Shown in pieces: positions 1 through 12,400 of a stretch of DNA of 64,000 bases. The stretch spans positions 27,845,266 through 27,909,265 of the forward strand of contig CM063114.1 of assembly GCA_031841125.1 (NCBI GenBank). The letters are read 5' to 3'. The stretch's first letter is position 1. The number at the start of each line of letters is the position of its first letter. Origin of the DNA: Acanthococcus lagerstroemiae. Lineage: Eukaryota > Arthropoda > Insecta > Hemiptera > Eriococcidae. Both the position numbers and the translations under genes were made by a program. The notes beneath the pieces are model-generated. The model was given only the letters and a program-made list of their open reading frames with translations. It had not been told where the DNA came from and did not search any database.

Positions 1-2350
1 AAAGTTGGATAAATTGGTCAGTTTGGTATCATGTCTTTTTTGGGGCAGAAAAATTGTCGGACTGCTTCGGCGTCGGGCTAGTGCTAGTTACTCAATTTTT
101 CGCGACGAATTCAAATCCGTCGTCAAAACTTAACTACAGTCATTTTTTGACCCAGATTGACCAATTTTCCCAACTTTTTCTTGCGTATCTCGGGAACGGA
201 GCGTCGCCGCAAAATTCGATCACCGAATTCGAACTCAGCGTAAAAAATTGAGTCGAAAACAGTCTTAAATTCAAAATTTTTGGTTTTATCGAATTTTGAA
301 AATTTCTCCATAATATACGTCATGTCTTTTTTGGGGCAAAAAATTTTCGGAGCGCTTCGGCGTCAGTGCTGGTGCTAATTACTTAATTTTTCGAGGCGAA
401 TTCAAATCCGTCGTCGAATTGAGCTGGAGTCATTTTTTGACCCAAACTGACCGATTTTTCCAACTTCTTCCTGTGTATCTTAGGAACGGAAGGTCGCCAC
501 CAAATTTGAACACCGAATTCGAACTCAGAGTGAAAAATTGAGTAGAAAACAGTCTTTACTTAAACATCTTTGATTTTATCGAATTTTGAAAATTTCTCCA
601 TACTACACATCAAGTCTTCTTGGGGGCAAAAAATTTTCGGGGTGCTTCGGCGTCAGTGCTGGTGCTAGTTACTCAATTTTTCGAGACGAATTCAAATCCG
701 TCGTCAAAATTGAAGTGCAGTCATTTGTTGACCTAAATGGACCCATTTCCCCCACTTGTTCGAATGTATCTCGGCAACGGAGCATCGCCGCCAAATTTGA
801 ACCCCGAATTCGAACTCAGCGTGAAAAATTGAGTAAAAAACAGTCTTTACTTCAAAATTTTTCATTTTTTCGAATTTTGAAAATTTCTCCATAAATATAC
901 ATCATGTCTTTTTTGGGGCAAAAAATTTTCGGAGTGCTTCGGCGTCGGCGCTGGTGCTAGTTACTCAATTTGTCGAGACGAATTCAAATTCGTTGTCAAA
1001 ATTGAGCTACAATCATATTTTGACCCAAATGGACCCATTTCCCCCACTTATTCGAGTGTATCTCGGCAACGGAGCGTCGCCGCCAAATTTGAACACCGAA
1101 TTCGAACTCAGCGTGAAAAATTGAGTTGAAAACAGTCTTTAATTCACAATTTTTGGTTTTTTCGAATTTTGAAAATTTCTTCATACTATAACATCATGTC
1201 TTCTTTGGGGCAAAAAATTTTTGGAGTGCTTCGGCGTCGGCGCTGGTGCTAGTTACTCAATTTTTCGAGACGAATTCAAATCCGTCGTCAAAATTGAACA
1301 ACAGTCATTTTTTGACCCAAATGGACCAATGTTTCCAACTTTTGCGAGTGTACCTCGGCTACGGAGCGTCGCCGCCAAATTTGAACACCGAATTCGAACT
1401 CAGCGTGAAAAATTGAGTTGAAAACAGTTCGTAATTCAAAATTTTTCACTTTTTCGAATTTTGAAAATTTCTCCATACTATAAGTCAGGTCTTTCTTGGG
1501 GCAAAAAAATTTTCGGAGAGCTTTGGCGTCGGCGCTGGTGCTAGTTACTCAATTTTTCGCGACGAATTCAAATCCGTTGTCGAAATTGAGCTGGAGTCAT
1601 TTTTTGACCCAAACTGACCGATTTTTGAGCTTATCTCGGGAACTGAGGGTCGGCGTCCAAATTAACCATCGAATTCGTACTCACTATGGAAAATTGAGTT
1701 AAAAACAGTCTTTAATTCACAATTTTTGGTTTTTTCGAAATTGGAAAATTTCTCCATAAGTACATACATCATGTCGTTTCTGGGGCAAAAAAATTTTCGG
1801 AGAGCTTCGGCGTCGGCGCTGGTGCTAGTTACTCAATTTTTCGATACGAATTCAAATCCCTTGTCGAAATTGAGCTACAATCATATTTTGAACCAAATTG
1901 GCCAGTTTTTCCAACTTTTTCGAGCCTATCTCGGGAACTGAGGGTCGGCGCCCAAATTAACCATCGAATTCGTACTCACCATGGAAAATTGAATTGAAAA
2001 CAGTCTTCAATTCACAATTTTTGGTTTTTTCGAATTTTGAAAATTTCTCCATGTCTTTTATAGGGCAAAAAAATTTTTGGGGAGCTTCGGCGTCGGCGCT
2101 GGTGTTAGTTACTCAAGTTTTCGAGACGAATTCCAATCCGTCGTCAAAATAGAGCTACAGTCATTTTTTGACCCAAATGGACCAATTTTTTCAACTTTTG
2201 CGAGTGTACCTCGGTAACGGAGCGTCGCCACCTAATTTGAACACTGAATTGGAACTCAGCGGGAAAAATTGAGTGCAAAACTGTCTTTCATTCAAAATTT
2301 TTGATCCTTTCGAATTTTGAAATTCTCTCCATACCATAGGTACCTCATGT
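1..2350. repeat. Satellite array, about 290-bp units, 8-9 copies
   Basis: A tandem array fills the first 2.3 kb. Each unit carries the landmark catgtcttttttggggcaaa, seen near 30, 320, 610, 902, 1194, 1486, 1769, 2050 and 2346, so spacing runs from about 281 to 296 bp. Other landmarks recur in order: a GAATTC-containing segment, a TTTTTGACCCAAAT-like segment, and a gaattttgaaaatttctcc run just before the next unit. Units differ by point changes and small indels. ORFs of 60-100 codons on both strands recur in every copy and are shadows of the repeat, not genes. The left edge lies outside the window. Confidence 0.93.
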
Positions 2351-2620
2351 CTTTTTTTGGGCAAAAAAATTTTTCCTCGTCAAGGTTATTGCTTACATCG
2401 CTACTTCGTTATCTGGAAGTGCAGTTCCTCCTTCCTCGTCAAGGGCATTGAGTTTTCACTCATCTGCTGGAGAAACTTACCAGCTTATTATTTTGCCCTA
2501 CGCCACGTATCAATTCGCGGAATAACGTTTTCCATACAGAGTTTCAACTGCGTTAGAATTATATTCGTTATCTGGAAGCGCACTTCCTCGTCAAGGACAT
2601 AATATATTCGAAATTGAATA
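2351..2620. repeat. Short imperfect repeats flanking the satellite
   Basis: The 290-bp satellite stops inside a unit near 2370 and gives way to a segment in which cttcctcgtcaagg-like and gttatctggaag-like strings each occur two or three times (near 2373, 2410, 2432, 2569 and 2585). It may be a degenerate minisatellite or the edge of an element into which the satellite expanded. No gene is visible on the + strand. Confidence 0.45.
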
Positions 2621-2952
2621 AATAGTCTGTTGAAGCTTGTTGAGCATCCGAGAAAAAGTCGGTTCTTTGTTGAACAATCCTTAGGACTAATGTGTAATTC
2701 AGGAGAAAAAAGTCCCGGATTTATGACCAAAGTTATTATTGGTACCGATGAAATAGTCTGTAGTTCATTGAGCACGTCGAATGTGAGGTTTGACATTTTC
2801 AGAGATCTGTCTTTTTGTTTTTCCTGTTTGTCATGTCGCTTAGCATAGTCTATTCCATAGGTGAAGTGTACGGCGATGCATGCTGCATGCCAAATTGTCT
2901 CCTCAAACACTGCACCCTTGGCCATGGAAACCACCCTTTTCGAGTATCGCAT
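2488..2952 (-). CDS. Orphan ORF, 154 codons, unrecognised
   Basis: An open frame on the minus strand starts at an ATG at 2952, with a second ATG nine codons later that could equally be the start. The first 65 residues look protein-like: mixed composition, an amphipathic stretch around FEETIWHAACIAVHF, then a basic segment with AKRHDKQEKQK. The last 70 or so codons run into the short-repeat segment next to the satellite and look less convincing, so the real exon may end at a splice donor near 2770. I recognise no family. It diverges from the tetraspanin at 3746, and the 3.4-3.5 kb region between them holds CCAAT and CRE-like sites, which would suit a first exon of a leftward gene. It could also be a chance ORF or a transposon remnant. 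Confidence 0.3.
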   Translation of the reverse strand: MRYSKRVVSMAKGAVFEETIWHAACIAVHFTYGIDYAKRHDKQEKQKDRSLKMSNLTFDVLNELQTISSVPIITLVINPGLFSPELHISPKDCSTKNRLFLGCSTSFNRLFIQFRIYYVLDEEVRFQITNIILTQLKLCMENVIPRIDTWRRAK

Positions 2953-3409
2953 CCGTGATCAGAGGGCTTAATGTAGGTGTCACATAGTTCATCCTTCATT
3001 GTATTTAATTTTTTAATCATTGATGGTCATGTCATAATTTATTGCTTTTGTCATTGGATTCATTTTTTCATTATGTTATAAACGAGACGGTTCTGACAAA
3101 AACTGGTTCAAGGCTTTGTCATAATATGACAAAATTTCGAAAATTCACTTGTCATTTCCTGATTAATTTTATTTTGTTATGCCTAACAACACTAACAACA
3201 CTGATAAAAAATGATTTTAAATTATTTCTGGAAGAAGATGTTTTTATTTTCAAATCAAAGATTTTAAAATCACGATTTCCAATAATTTAATTTTTGATTT
3301 TACCCATTTCTGACTGCAATCTAAAATGACATTTTCAGCACTCAGTCATTCTAGTCTAGGCAGCAAAATTCCACGATCCAGCTATCCAGCCACACTGGAA
3401 GAATTTGAA

Positions 3410-3440
3410 CCAATCAGCTTTTCAGACGATGACGTCAGAC
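3410..3440. promoter_or_regulatory. CCAAT plus CRE-like cluster upstream of the tetraspanin
   Basis: A CCAAT box at 3410-3414 is followed by a full palindromic TGACGTCA at 3430-3437 and an overlapping half-repeat that extends it to GACGTCAC. This is a typical promoter pairing, about 310 bp before the tetraspanin start codon and 460 bp from the divergent ORF. The rest of 2953-3745 shows no gene to me. Promoter function is inferred from motifs only. Confidence 0.4.
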
Positions 3441-3745
3441 GTCACATTATCAGCCTATCGTGGTGATGTGACGATAACACGTTGATTAAAAAAAACAAAA
3501 ACGTAAATATTGAATAATGGTTCTTCTTTTCCGTCTTCTCTTTTTCTAGTTTTCTAATAATTCTAATAATTAAGAAGTACAGCTGAAGGAAAGAGTGTAC
3601 ATTTTTACGTAAAACTATCACTGATTATTCAATGATTACATTTTCTTTTTTAAATCCTTCACTCCTAGTCATGAATAAGAATGAATCCTGATTCTTCATC
3701 AATCGAAATGTTGATACTTGCCATTTGATTGTTCCAAATTCGAAA

Positions 3746-6700
3746 ATGCCTGTTGTACAGTACAAACATTCCAGAAATGAAGTAAACTGCTTTTCGAAGT
3801 ATATACTTTTCGTTGCAAACTTTCTTCTCTGGGTAAGTGCCGTCGCATGTGTATGAGAATATATTCACTGAAGATGATGCACGTTTGAGAGATCAAGTCC
3901 ATTACCCTTCGCAAAAGGACGAAACAGTTTTTTAACTGGACTGTAACGTTAATCACTAGCTACGATAGTAATGGTTTTAGAGACAAAATTTGCCAGCTTG
4001 TCACGCACCCTTATGACATAGTTGAGCTTGAACCTCGACGAATTTTATTCGCAGAAAATTTTGCGAGAATCTCGACAATTGTAAATTTTATAACAAATCC
4101 ATTTGTCTAGATAATATCACTGTTAATCGTTTTTATTATGCGTACTTGAGTTCAACTCACGTACTGCTTATTGCCATTTAGAAGCTAATGGATTGAATAA
4201 CTGATTTCAGTCTCTTGCCATACTAGTATTAGCTGTTGGAATTTGGTCATGGAGTGAGAAAGACCGATTTAGTAATTTCGGTAAAGTAACTCACGTTATA
4301 TTAGATCCAGCATTCGCATTCGTTGTAATTGGTAAGTTAGTCACTTTTGTTCCTTGTTACGAATTATGCTCCACTGCTTTTGATGTACTTACACCAAATT
4401 TAATATATTCTCATTTTTAGGAACGGTCGCTTTTATAATTGGTTTTACTGGCTGTGTTGGTGCTCTCAGAGAAAATACCGTTTTGTTATACTGGGTAAAA
4501 TTTTGGAAATCTTGAATTATTACAATTTACGTACTGTATAATGATGTTAGTTTTAGCAAGAGACGGCCATTCATTGATTGAGCTTGCCGCTTCAAAAGAA
4601 TTTTGCTATCAGAACCTCTTAATTAGGTTGTCGTATTACTCTTATTCTGATCTCCGTATTATCAGACTACTGTTATAAAAAAGTTATACTGATTTTGTTG
4701 TACACCGTGGTCGAGATGTGTTCATGTGTACATTCTTTATTATTCACAGTATGCGGTATTTTTGGCTGTTCTCTTACTCTTTGAGATTACTTGCGGTATA
4801 CTGTTAGCAGTATTCAAAGATTGGGTGAGTATTATTATCCACTTCATTATTTTCGTGTTCTCTTTGTGTCACTTCGGTGGACGCCAAGTAATACTGATTT
4901 TCTTTCTTTGTCAATCTAGATAAAAACCGAGGCGACTGATGGTTTTCAAACCTTTATAATTCGGTATAGGGAAGATCCGGACCAACAAAATTTCATAGAC
5001 TGGGTTCAAGAAGAATGGGTAAGAATGAACACATTGTATTGTGAATGAGTGAAGAGTAGTAGGTTTGGCTTACTGATTGGTTTGTGATCATCATCCATAT
5101 AAGTACAATATAAAGATTGTAAACTATTATAGCTTGTTCTATCATGTTCCAGTTGCAATGCTGTGGAATAGAGGGGCCAAAAGATTGGGATCAGAATAAT
5201 TATTTCAATTGTTCATCTTTGGACATCGGAAGTCGAGAAGCATGTGGAGTGCCGTTTTCTTGTTGCAAAAGAAAACCGAATGTGAGTTTTTAATAGAGAA
5301 GTTCATGAACGTCGAATAGATAATTCTGTACGTTGGTAAAAGCAGAGCCAATGTTGAAACATCGTGTCTGAGAAAAAGTGCTTTGAGTTACGATCAAGTG
5401 GGGTAATATCGGACACTGGTGGTGATATCGGCTATTCTTTACATCTTCTGTAGGAGCGCTAGTATCGTTATTGGTAAACGAGTCACGAATGGCCGATATA
5501 TCCCCAGTTGACGGTACTTACCTTGAGGTATTTTTTCTGAGACTTTGTAGACTTGGATTCTTCTCGTCGAAGTTCTTTCTCTGGACCCAGAATTATACGA
5601 GTATGTTTTTACTATTCTTGTCGCAGTGTTTTCTCACCAGTTAATGGGTCTCTGCCAGAGATGCCCAATTCAGACCTAGCAGCGCGGTGTAGCGCTAGCA
5701 TCAAGCCTTCCCCTTTGCCGCACCAACGTTACCCACGTTAGGATAGCGGAGAACGTCTCCATGTATTTAAATGGGAAAATCGTGATTTTCGTTTCGTTCC
5801 AGTTTAAGTCAAAAATTCATTTATGATAGCAATCCAAGTAAAAATAGGTAGCCCAGTAACGGTTAAATAATATTTAGGACAAGTTTTTGCGAACAAATTT
5901 ATTGGAATTAGGACAGAGTCACTCGAAAATTGAAGTTTTTCACGTCATGTTCTATTAGCTTTGATATTCATTCTAACGTTGATAAGAGCGACGTATGCAG
6001 GTCCGAATGGAGGAATGCATTCATTCTCATTCTTTTTTCTTGGCGCATTCGCGAATGGACGGACCATTTAGAATGAGCATGACTGGCACTCTTCTACTCA
6101 TCTAGCAGTGCCACGAGTCGGATAGAAAATTAACTGGTAGAAAGTACCTTAAGTCTGGATTAAGAAACATAGTCTTTCTCTATTCGTACATTGTGTTTGA
6201 CATTATCGTCTAGAAAATGAAAATGAATACTGAAACTGTTTGAAGAATTATATTCGTTCCCATCAGAATGGGCCCATCGCTGAATTTTTCATTTGTGAAT
6301 GGGGGGGAGGGGAATGAGTGGATGGACTTTTTTGCCTTCATTCGACACCTCGGGTCTCTGCGTACTAATATTTTTGAGAAGGGAAAACGAATTTAGAATT
6401 TAGCGGCCTGTTATGTTTGTATTAATGGATTCAAATATTCTATCTCTCAATTGCAGTTTAGGGAAAACTACTGGATTGTAGATCCGTTGAAGTTATTCAT
6501 GTTACTGTGCTAGTCTACCATGTAACATTTTGGTTTTTTCAGGAAATTGTGAAAAACAAGCAGTGTGGATATGATGTCAGAAAAAGTAACTATGTAAGTA
6601 AAATTACCCTTTACACCGTATGCTCATTAGTAATATAACTCAATACGAAATAAATACCCCGAATAATGTTCAATTCTCCTCAGTATGCCGACAAATGGAC

Positions 6701-8284
6701 CAGCTTGTTATTAATACAAGACGAAGGGGAGAGTACTATTTATGAAATAGGTTGCATGAAAGCATTAGAAGAATGGTTTGAGAGGAATTATTTCACCATT
6801 AATTTGACAATATTTGTTACAATTGCAGTTCAGGTACTATGAAATTTATTCCGAATTCTACGGTTTAGCATTTCGTTTGTTGTATTGCTTTTTTCTTTGG
6901 GCTGTCACGTGCTTCACTCTAAATTGGTGTTATATAGTGCAATTTACTGTGGCTACTTGTATGTTATTGCTTCTGGATATAAGTCTCAGAAAAACAATTA
7001 TAAGTGAAAGACTTCGTTATTACAGCTGGAGAAAATGATTTATACATTTTCTATGTTGAACTTTGATTTGGAAATTAGAATATGTCTGAAATAGAGTTTT
7101 TGGTGAAACTAAATTGTTCCAGCATTTATGAGGAAAATAGGTATTGGAATAGAAGTGGGTACTTCCAAAGTCACTTCTCAGCGTGGCGGAGGAGAGAGTT
7201 AGTGGGAAATCTTCAAGTAATGTGAAAGGATGTTCTAGGATCTGAATTGAGTTTGATATCTCTGTACACAGCTTCGTGATCGAAAAATCTCAACTCCGTA
7301 TTTTGTGTTTTTACATTTCTGCTTTATTTTGTTCCTGCCTGCATGTATGGTTTTTTTTTGCTTTGATATTTTGCTATTTTATGTTCTGTTTTGTTTTGTT
7401 GTTTGTGCATTTTATTAGAGCTATGACATTACCAAAATTGTGAATGAGAAAGGTTGCCTACAAGCATTAGAAGACTGGATAGAGCAAAATTTGTTAACCA
7501 TTACATCGATAATGATCGCTTCCACCTTCTTCAAGGTAATTAGATGTTGCTTTTTGTACGTCTTGTGTTGTTTTTAAACAGATTTCGGACTTGCAGCTTT
7601 CGAAAAACCGAAGCTTGTGAGTAGCACCCGTCACCGAGTCTGAGGCATTCTCTGATTGGTGGTGTCCACTGGGCAGAGACTGTTAACGAAAGAATGTTAT
7701 GCTTTGAACGATATCTGTTTTCTCACCATCTAAATACACTTCTGAGCTTTGCTTTCGCGAATGTACTGTTCCTACATTCTTCATTACTTGAAGTTGTTTT
7801 TGTTAGCACGAATCCGCACTTTTCAAAACACTCCGTTTGTTTGGGAATTGAAAATGTAATAAACTAGAATGAAAAAGTAACAGATATTCTGATATGGACG
7901 CTCGTGTCATTCTTTTTTTTATTTAAAAATGTATTGAACCATGGGAATTGAGTCAGTGAAAATCAAAAGACTCGTTTCAACAAGTTTCCAGCAAAAAGTA
8001 ACCCAACAGAGGACAACCCATGCGTGATATTTGAAATACGTTCGTTGCTCGTAGATGTTTACCTTTGGTTTTTGCCTGCTTGAAATAACAGTTAGAACGT
8101 CCGTATTTACTTTTAGTTTGATATCTATTTTTCATTCATTGCTCAGTTGAAATTTAAAACAAATCATACATGTTTGTGTTCTGTGTACTTACTAACACGC
8201 TCATTTTCTTATCAGGTTTTAGGGATAAGCTTTGCTCAGAATTTGCGGTCGGATATTATTGCTCAAAAGGCCAGATGGTATTAA
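3746..8284 (+). CDS. TspanC8-subgroup tetraspanin, complete, two alternative 3' exons
   Basis: A four-pass membrane protein of the Tspan5/14/15/17/33 subgroup, whose known role is to escort the metalloprotease ADAM10 out of the ER and steer its substrate choice, notably Notch. Exons: 3746-3832, 4211-4331, 4421-4494, 4750-4824, 4920-5018, 5153-5281, 6543-6593, then either 6684-6833 or 7419-7535, then 8216-8284. All junctions are GT-AG and in phase. The product is 284 or 273 residues, close to the usual 270. TM1 spans the first intron ([12 protein letters not shown] joined to [14 protein letters not shown]). The large loop has the CCG motif at residues 155-157 and eight cysteines in all, including CGVPFSCC and QCGYDVR, which define TspanC8. 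The tail [10 protein letters not shown] is also typical. The start is the ATG at 3746, the only one in frame with TM1. The 1.26-kb intron 5282-6542 holds a dispersed fold-back repeat. Confidence 0.93.
5395..5520. repeat. Dispersed fold-back repeat, copy 1
   Basis: Starts with GGGTAATATCGGAC and ends with GGCCGATATATCCCC, which are near inverted repeats, around a core containing GCGCTAGTATCGTTATT. The same parts occur in the opposite order and strand at 10640-10760. It lies inside the tetraspanin intron 5282-6542. It is probably a short non-autonomous element. Confidence 0.55.
6684..6833 (+). CDS. Tetraspanin alternative exon A (50 codons)
   Basis: Phase 0 at both ends, flanked by a CAG acceptor and a GTACTA donor. 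It encodes the last loop cysteine in the context [11 protein letters not shown] followed by the TM4 helix [11 protein letters not shown]. It carries an 11-residue longer lead than exon B (starting YADKWTS). It can join the exon at 6543-6593 upstream and the last exon at 8216 without changing frame. Confidence 0.8.
7419..7535 (+). CDS. Tetraspanin alternative exon B (39 codons)
   Basis: Phase 0 at both ends, with a TTAG acceptor and a GTAATT donor. It encodes [13 protein letters not shown] and the helix [12 protein letters not shown], so it is equivalent to exon A. Its length and spacing are closer to the canonical TspanC8 C-terminal loop. Including both A and B would give two final loop cysteines and two TM4 helices, so the pair should be mutually exclusive. 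Confidence 0.82.
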
Positions 8285-8990
8285 TGTTGTGAACTGTGAT
8301 AATGATGCTTTTGTATACTGAATGTTGATTTTATTTTTATATAGAGTATCTCCTGCTTAAGTCAGTCATTTCTGTCAGTGAGTTTCCCGTCCTGTTATAT
8401 TTTGTTCCAGCTTGAAGCTCGATATTGCTTATTCGATTTCAGTCTAAGGATATAGTATTGTCTCTGTAGGCAACATTGAAGATATTCTCACGTCTTGTAT
8501 ACTTTCTCTAGTTATTAGTGAGGAGCTCCGTAGAAATGACTGATTTATTGTACGTCACGTAATTTCGCTTCTGTGATTTATTTAACAGACCTAATATTTG
8601 TAATAATTGTCTTTGAAGAGTCGTTCTAACGAGTCGACTTAAGTATTCGTAATACGGTGAAACGAATTCGCTTCGTGTAGCGAGGGAGCTTCTATCCTCT
8701 GCAGGTAGTATTTCTATTTAAATTACAGTCACTGTGACTGGGCTGTATGAAGGTATATGCTGTTCTAATGCTACATCACCTTGTATGATTACTGCAAATG
8801 CATCACAATACAATTTTGAATTTGAAGGAAGTCCGCATTTGCCAGCGAGTTCGATTATTAGTCATTTTTGTACTTTTACTAACATGTGACAATTTTTAAT
8901 TTTTGGCTTGTATGTGTTAGTTTTTATTTATTTTTTTAGTTTTGTGATATTTTAAACTTTAACCAATAAACTATTTAAAGTTCATTTCAA
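8285..8990 (+). terminator. Tetraspanin 3' UTR with polyadenylation signal
   Basis: About 700 bases after the stop codon, an AATAAA at 8965-8970 is followed by a T- and G-containing stretch. It is the first canonical signal downstream of the last exon. No other feature is visible up to the next start codon at 9410. Confidence 0.6.
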
Positions 8991-9409
8991 CTACGTCGGT
9001 CTTTTATTTGAAAATACTTCCTGACTTATCGAAAACAGTTTGTTTTTCGAATTATGCTTCTTCGTTATTTAGAAGAATAGCGATATTTTGGAAATGTGCA
9101 AGGCACCCGTCTTGTACGCCTGCGAATAATGGGAAAGGAAAAATATACCGACTGCTTTTATCGAAATGTCGAATGTTTTGCATTCATTTCAGTCACTCCG
9201 TTACGTTGGTTTTTCGCAACAATGGATTATTTGATGAGATCTTTCAAACGCAGTCATTGGAATGGAAGCCGAATTACAATTTGTAATGAACTTTTTCTGA
9301 CGTTAGGTACTCCTTTTTTCCCCCATAACGTCTTGAAGAGAAATTCAATATAAATGTCAAACATTGGGGGTTTATCATCATTTGCGTGGCGAATACTCGT
9401 TCGAACAAC

Positions 9410-12400
9410 ATGGGGAAGGAAATCTTGTCAGTCTTACTTCTTCTGCTGATGATTACGACGGTAACGTTACAAGACGGATTCAATTTTTACAAAGGTAATC
9501 ATGGTTTTCATATTTGCAGGGCGATTAACGTAACGGATGAGTGATTTAAAATTAGCTTATTTGTTGAGTATAACTGAATAGAATTTCATCGTGTACTAAT
9601 GAAAAATCAAGCTTGATTTTATTATTCTGAAGATATCACCTATAACATTGAATTTTTCGATTTTAATTAGTGAGTTGATGTGTGTTTATGTAACAGCATT
9701 GAACAGAACACCTATTAGTCGAGTGGAGCGATTCTATCGAGATGGTGAGTTTATTTGTCGTATTTAATATTAAAATACTCTATATTAGAAGAAATATGAA
9801 AAATCATAATAATGCTTCATAGTTTCGATAATTCTTCTGAAACCTAACTTGGCCTTGCATTTTTTTCGTATCTAAATTAAAAGTCGTTGTGGTATGATTG
9901 GAGAGCTGCTGAGGATTAAAAAAAAAAAGAAATCGGGCCGTGTACCTGTATTTAATGTTAGTATTATAGTGGATCTATTTAATTTAATTTCTGTTTGAGT
10001 CCCCCCCCCCCAACAGGTGACCGAGGGTCCCATTGACAGGGAGGGACAGTAGTTACAATATGTACCTAATTATTATCCTGAAATACAAAAACAAAAAGTA
10101 CTTTTTGAAGGAAAGGTGGGGGATAAAGAAAAAGGAAAAGAAGACAGAAAAAGGGAGAGGGAGAACGGCATCAGAGCAAGGGCAGAGCGGGGAGCGAGGG
10201 GCGCGCAAGTCCACGGGTGGCAATTGAGAATTGTGAATTGAAAACTAAGCTTTCTTTTTCTTCTTTTGTGGGTGTTAAATTTTAATAATTAATAGAACGT
10301 TATTATTGCACCATTTAGTTCAATGGAAACACGGATATATATTTGAACACCTGGGGTAGTATTATACTTTAGGGATGTTGCGGATAACATAGCATGTACT
10401 TTAAACGGGATGTTATCCGTAACATAGCTAAGAAATTTCAATAATACTACTCCTGATCGGTTCCGAAGATAAATACCCGGCAAAAACTGCTTCAATCTTC
10501 AATGCATAAATAATTGACTCAAAATTTTCGAATCAGTGGAACACCAAAACGGTTTTATTTTTTGTCCAGTCTGGTTTAGAGGCTACTGATGTAACGATAC
10601 TACCTAGTGTTCTTAGAAAAGCATATTACAAGTCATGAGTGCCCGATATACCACCGGCGTCCAATATTTCCCCAGTTGATTTTACTGATAACGATACTAG
10701 CGCCCCTACAAGTCATGAGTGGCCAATATATTACCACCTGTATCCGATATTACCCCAGCTGACGGTAACTAGGACTCTATAAAAGTAAAGACACGACGCC
10801 ATGGTGGATCGGTTGTTCCGTGATGGGTTAAAAAAAGCATGCTATAAATCGGTACTTGTCAGTCGCAACTAGAACTAACAATCATAATTTGAATCACTTG
10901 AACGTTACTTCGTTTTATTTTTACTTCCTTTTACGTCGACTCTTATTCAGCGTGATGTGGTGGCGTCCAGCAATGAACTGTGTGAACAATAGCGATAATA
11001 AGAACTCTGGAACGTCCATGTTTCATATTATTGGTGATTTAAATTCAAACGAAATGAAGAACACTGATAAATGCTACAGCGGATTTAGTTTGCTGCTTCC
11101 TTCCTTTACCCCGCCTCGGGGACGACCGATCCATCTTGGCGTCGTGTCTTTACCCATTCTTGTAGAGTCTTAACCAGGGCTGGAACGGAAGTTGAAAGTT
11201 GGAAGTTTGAAGTGAAGTTTAAAATGTTTTAATCAATCTGAAACTATTTTGTGATTTAAATTTTAAGAAAATGGAAGAACCTAAACGGAGGGGGGGGGTA
11301 TGTTAGAGTGGAGCAAGCAAGATGAAGTTCCGGTTTAAATCCTGAAGAAGATGGACATTGTTAACCAAGTTGTATACATAAAAAATAGTAAGATTTTCCA
11401 CAAAAATTAGTAGTCATCAGAAAGCCTGGAAGGTGAGCAAATTACTGAGAAGATTTGTTGAGCTTCAGTGGGGCAAGTTAAGCCAAGCATGAGCCAAACC
11501 ATTTTCAAAGTCTACAAGTCATTCAGGATAAAAGTAAAATTAAGTTGTTGGAATATACTAAATTAATTTTATGCCAAGTTTTCAAAAACTCCGTTGCAGT
11601 TCTTTTTTTCCCCCAAATTAATACCTACTTTCCCCTTCTTTGAGATACACTTTAGACTTCACAGTATCATTGTCCAAGTTCTTCTTGCAAAGATGAACAG
11701 TGCCCATTATAAGTCAAATTTTGTATACCAAGCAAAATATTCTCAATTACGCTACCTATTTACTAATAACAGTTACCACCATAATATTGCAGATACTTGG
11801 TTTCGGGTTGGCGCTTCGCGCCGAGGGAAAGCATTTGCGAGCGAAGCGAGTGAATACTCTATTAAAGATGGCGAGCCGGACGGCGCGCGCTGCAAGCGCC
11901 CCGCGAGAGGCTAGTTACAAAATAAAACTTGAAGTGTTTCCACTGACGAAGACAAATAATTCATCTCCTGAAACTAAATATAAATTAAATTCCCTAAGTC
12001 ATCGCAAGCAGTACAGTTCCTATTGGGGATTTGACTTCTATTATTATTTCTATCTTATTCAGATAATTTAAATTTTTTATTTGGATATTCGCCTACATGT
12101 ATGTAAATGTAGGTATTGGTGCAGCACTTACCATATAACTGTAGACATATTTATTCATTATAGGATTGCACAGACCATTCAAGGTTCCTCTACCATTAAC
12201 GAAAAGATTACTTTACGATGGTAATTGAATTTTATCTACTTAAATGATAGTACAACATCGGCCAGATGAACAAAAGTTATTACTTGTGCAATAGCAGTAC
12301 CTACAATGTACAATAGGGTTTTTAATTGGCCGTCTTTTACTGTCAAAGTACTGCTAATCTCAGAACGACACCAACACATACAATCATAATATAATAAGTA

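Noticed and set aside
54..1941. Many 60-100-codon ORFs on both strands of the satellite
   Set aside because: They recur in the same place in every repeat unit and share no protein features; they are by-products of the repeat.
6814..7038. 74-codon ORF reading on from tetraspanin exon A
   Set aside because: It starts inside exon A and continues into the intron; the in-phase donor at 6833 explains the sequence better.
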